A DNA stretch of 33,342 nucleotides from Candidatus Gastranaerophilales bacterium. Its GTDB lineage: Bacteria; Cyanobacteriota; Vampirovibrionia; Gastranaerophilales; Gastranaerophilaceae. Both the position numbers and the translations under genes were made by a program. The DNA is taken from assembly GCA_944322685.1 (NCBI GenBank), contig CALUPP010000110.1, positions 1 through 33,342 on the forward strand, written 5' to 3'. Of the stretch, positions 31,730-33,342 are shown in pieces. How positions within the stretch are numbered: position 1 is the first letter of the stretch; the number at the start of each line of letters is the position of its first letter. The notes under the pieces are model-generated. The model was given only the letters and a program-made list of their open reading frames with translations. It searched no databases and had not been told where the DNA came from.

Positions 31730-32810
31730 ACTAACCGTAAATATCGCGCCAAAAGCCGGTTTTGGCTATGATATTTTTATTGGAAGCGGTATTTCCTCAA
31801 AAATTAAGGAGTTTTTGAAAGAAAAAACCTCTGCAAACAAGTTTTTGGTCGTCACGAACGAAACAATTTACAGATTGTACAAAAATTCGGTCGATTTTGG
31901 TGAAAATGCCGATTTTGTCATATTGAAAGACGGCGAAGAACACAAAAATTTCGAATCATTACAAATCATCATTAACGCGGCAATTGAGCATAAATTGGAA
32001 CGCCGTGATTGCTTTGTGGCTTTTGGCGGCGGGGTTATCGGCGATATTACCGGGTTTGCTGCGGCTGTTTATCTGCGCGGGGTTGATTTTGTACAGATTC
32101 CGACAACATTGCTTGCGCAGGTGGATTCTTCTGTTGGCGGAAAAGTCGCAATAAACCATGAAAAGGGCAAAAATCTCATCGGTGCGTTTTATCAGCCCAA
32201 ATTTGTGCTTGCGGATACGGATTTTTTAAAGACTTTGGACATGCGCCAGCTGAAAACCGGGCTGGGCGAGGTTTTGAAGTATGCTTTTATTGAAAAATCA
32301 TGCGCTTGTCCGCTGAACTATCGATTTTTTGACTTTTTGCATGCGCACAAAAGCGAAATTTTTGAATTAAAACCGTCTGTGATGGCCGGATTAATCAATA
32401 TTTGCTGCACTTTGAAAGCTTCTGTCGTTGCTCAGGATGAAAGGGAAAAAGGTTTGCGCGCGATTTTGAATTTCGGGCATACATTTGCGCATGCAATCGA
32501 AACATTGACGAATTATAAGAGATTTACCCATGGCGAGGCGGTTGCGGCCGGGATAAAAATGGCTATGCGCCTCGGGCTGGAAGAAAAAACGGTCGATGAG
32601 GACTATGTGAGGGCGGCTGATGAGTTAATTGCAAAATACGGCCTTGATATTGCGCTTCCGGCGTTTGATTCTGCGGAATTTATTGAGGCAATGACACTGG
32701 ATAAAAAAGCTGACAATTCAAAAATACGCTTTATCGTTCCTGACGGTGATTTTCTGGTGAAAATGGTTTCCGATGTGCCTCGCGAGAAGATTTTAAGGGT
32801 TTTGGAATAA
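31716..32810 (+). CDS. aroB: 3-dehydroquinate synthase
   Basis: AroB converts DAHP to 3-dehydroquinate using NAD and a divalent metal (Zn or Co). The 364-aa protein has the NAD-binding VAFGGGVIGDITGFAAAVYL (about 101-120), IPTTLLAQVDSSVGGKVAIN, GKNLIGAFYQP, and the metal ligands E185 (GLGEVLKYAFI), H255 (LNFGHTFAHAIE) and H272 (RFTHGEAVAAG). Size matches E. coli AroB. The start at 31716 lies within the end of aroK, with GGGA about eight bases upstream. No dehydroquinase gene follows in this window. A hairpin lies 14 bases after the stop. Confidence 0.96.
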   Translation: MHTDKLTVNIAPKAGFGYDIFIGSGISSKIKEFLKEKTSANKFLVVTNETIYRLYKNSVDFGENADFVILKDGEEHKNFESLQIIINAAIEHKLERRDCFVAFGGGVIGDITGFAAAVYLRGVDFVQIPTTLLAQVDSSVGGKVAINHEKGKNLIGAFYQPKFVLADTDFLKTLDMRQLKTGLGEVLKYAFIEKSCACPLNYRFFDFLHAHKSEIFELKPSVMAGLINICCTLKASVVAQDEREKGLRAILNFGHTFAHAIETLTNYKRFTHGEAVAAGIKMAMRLGLEEKTVDEDYVRAADELIAKYGLDIALPAFDSAEFIEAMTLDKKADNSKIRFIVPDGDFLVKMVSDVPREKILRVLE

Positions 32811-32823
32811 ATTATTTATTGAT

Positions 32824-32854
32824 TTTTGCGTAAATCCGGAGTTTGTACGCAAAA
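32824..32854 (+). terminator. Possible terminator after aroB
   Basis: TTTTGCGTA pairs perfectly with TACGCAAAA (9 bp, 13-base loop), 14 bases after the aroB stop. The following TATTTC is a poor T tract, so efficiency is uncertain. Confidence 0.5.
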
Positions 32855-32934
32855 TATTTCTCAGTGAGGGTTTTGCTTTAATTTATGCTTTCGCAAGAAT
32901 TGAGTAATTGACATTTTTGGGAGTAAAAATTTTG

Positions 32935-32982
32935 GCGCAGTTCCTGCGGCGGGTACCGCTGCGCTATTCCCACCCTGCTTTC
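32935..32982. repeat. Copy of the window's dispersed intergenic motif with adjoining inverted repeat
   Basis: GCGCAG (32935-32940) pairs with CTGCGC (32959-32964) around an inner cgg/ccg stem. Directly after comes CTATTCCCACCCTGCTTTC (32964-32982), matching 253-271 on the other strand at 18 of 19 bases and resembling 364-381. Confidence 0.6.
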
Positions 32983-33024
32983 CTAAATATTTCACCCCTC
33001 ACCCCCTTTCCCGCCATCATCGGG

Positions 33025-33038
33025 GCGGGCGCGCCCGC
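33025..33038. repeat. Perfect 14-bp GC palindrome
   Basis: GCGGGCGCGCCCGC reads the same on both strands. It is much richer in GC than its surroundings. Confidence 0.6.
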
Positions 33039-33086
33039 AATGGCCGAGAAAGAAAGATAAAAAACTTTTAAAGAACCCCAAAGTAG

Positions 33087-33103
33087 GTCAGGCACCGCCT
33101 GAC
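33087..33103. repeat. Perfect 7-bp hairpin GTCAGGC-ACC-GCCTGAC
   Basis: The arms are perfect and the loop is three bases. The word resembles short palindromic repeats common between genes in several bacteria. Only one copy is seen here. Confidence 0.5.
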
Positions 33104-33254
33104 AGCAAATTTTCAGGCAAAAAGCATTGCTCATTGTGAAAATTAAAGATGAAAATTAACAAAAATTCGTGCTTTTTCCGCGGAAAAATTGAAAAATAAG
33201 ATTAAAAATAATCTGCAAAGCTGATTTTTATGAAAAAATAAAACAATCTTTCGC

Positions 33255-33276
33255 CAATTAATCGGGAGATTAATTG
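33255..33276. repeat. Perfect 9-bp hairpin CAATTAATC-GGGA-GATTAATTG
   Basis: The arms 33255-33263 and 33268-33276 flank a GGGA loop, 30 bases before the last start codon in the window. It could be an operator or part of a leader; no evidence decides. Confidence 0.45.
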
Positions 33277-33307
33277 CAATTCGCGACATGTTTTGTAAAA
33301 TTATTAT

Positions 33308-33342
33308 ATGCAAATTTTGATTTATATCTTAAAAAGACTTTT
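33308..33342 (+). CDS. Probable start of an ABC-transporter permease (DppB/OppB-like), cut by window end
   Basis: An ATG at 33308 opens the frame MQILIYILKRL, running off the end. The pattern M..(Y)I(L)(K/R)RL is the usual start of DppB/OppB peptide-transporter permeases, whose first membrane helix follows directly. Only eleven complete codons are visible, so this is a weak call. There is no Shine-Dalgarno site, and TAAAAT (33296-33301) lies where a leaderless transcript would place its -10 box. Confidence 0.3.
   Translation, partial: MQILIYILKRL

Larger units (their letters stand above)
32811..33307. other. Long gene-free stretch with hairpins at the right end
   Basis: About 500 bases with no supported gene. 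It holds, in order, a terminator-like hairpin (32824-32854), a composite inverted repeat with the TTCCCACCCTGCTTTC motif (32935-32982), a GC-rich palindrome (33025-33038) and two more perfect hairpins (33087-33103 and 33255-33276). Confidence 0.6.

Noticed and set aside
1-33342. Prophage, insertion sequence, CRISPR array or integron
   Set aside because: No transposase, integrase, phage structural gene, or regularly spaced direct repeats were found. The palindromes in the gaps are not arranged as a CRISPR array.

Overview
The window reads as about 33 kb of chromosome from a moderately AT-rich, Gram-negative, motile bacterium that lives without much oxygen. The best guess is a non-photosynthetic relative of cyanobacteria (Vampirovibrionia/Gastranaerophilales type). 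The clues are a cyanobacterial-style bifunctional nuclease protein, flagellar basal-body genes, a periplasmic OmpH/Skp-like chaperone, a B12-dependent ribonucleotide reductase, a flavodiiron protein, a tRNA gene with no encoded CCA, and short proteins opening with MKI..N and an N-terminal NFGAK motif. This placement is inference; there is no 16S gene here. I see no prophage, complete insertion sequence or CRISPR array.

Layout. Positions 1-5000: tail of an AbrB/MazE-like protein, a repeat-rich gap, a phosphohexomutase, a REC-HD-GYP response regulator, an OmpH/Skp-like chaperone, a frameshifted gene remnant and a rhodanese. Positions 5000-9700: tRNA-Gly(CCC), a membrane-anchored LysM protein, a bifunctional nuclease protein, a small parvulin, then an Xaa-Pro aminopeptidase, an unknown 128-aa protein and an RlmB-type rRNA methyltransferase as one operon. 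Positions 9700-13150 (minus strand): an unusual cation-diffusion-facilitator/CBS/CorC fusion, then scpB and a type II secretion/type IV pilus platform protein (gspF/pilC) spaced by one base. At 13344-13490 lies a 48-aa Cys-containing protein with a TTG start. Positions 13559-19579 (minus strand): fliF-fliG-fliH-fliI, followed by a transglutaminase-like gene.

Positions 19700-26000 (minus strand): an NTF2-like secreted protein, a YhaM-like exoribonuclease, a flavodiiron protein and a two-module M16 peptidase, with several long inverted repeats in the gaps. Positions 26000-33342: class II ribonucleotide reductase, a membrane protein with an odd N-terminus, galE on the minus strand, then an overlapping shikimate operon aroC-aroK-aroB. 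The last bases look like the start of an ABC-transporter permease.

How the genes fit together: fliFGHI make the MS ring, switch and export ATPase, and the HD-GYP protein would lower c-di-GMP, which commonly favours motility. The phosphohexomutase and galE supply sugar nucleotides for the envelope. The flavodiiron protein and B12-dependent reductase fit life at low oxygen. Most of the window is housekeeping. The least ordinary items are the CDF-CBS-CorC fusion, the small CPTC protein, the transglutaminase-like gene behind the flagellar operon, and the paired long inverted repeats at 22.7-23.1 kb.
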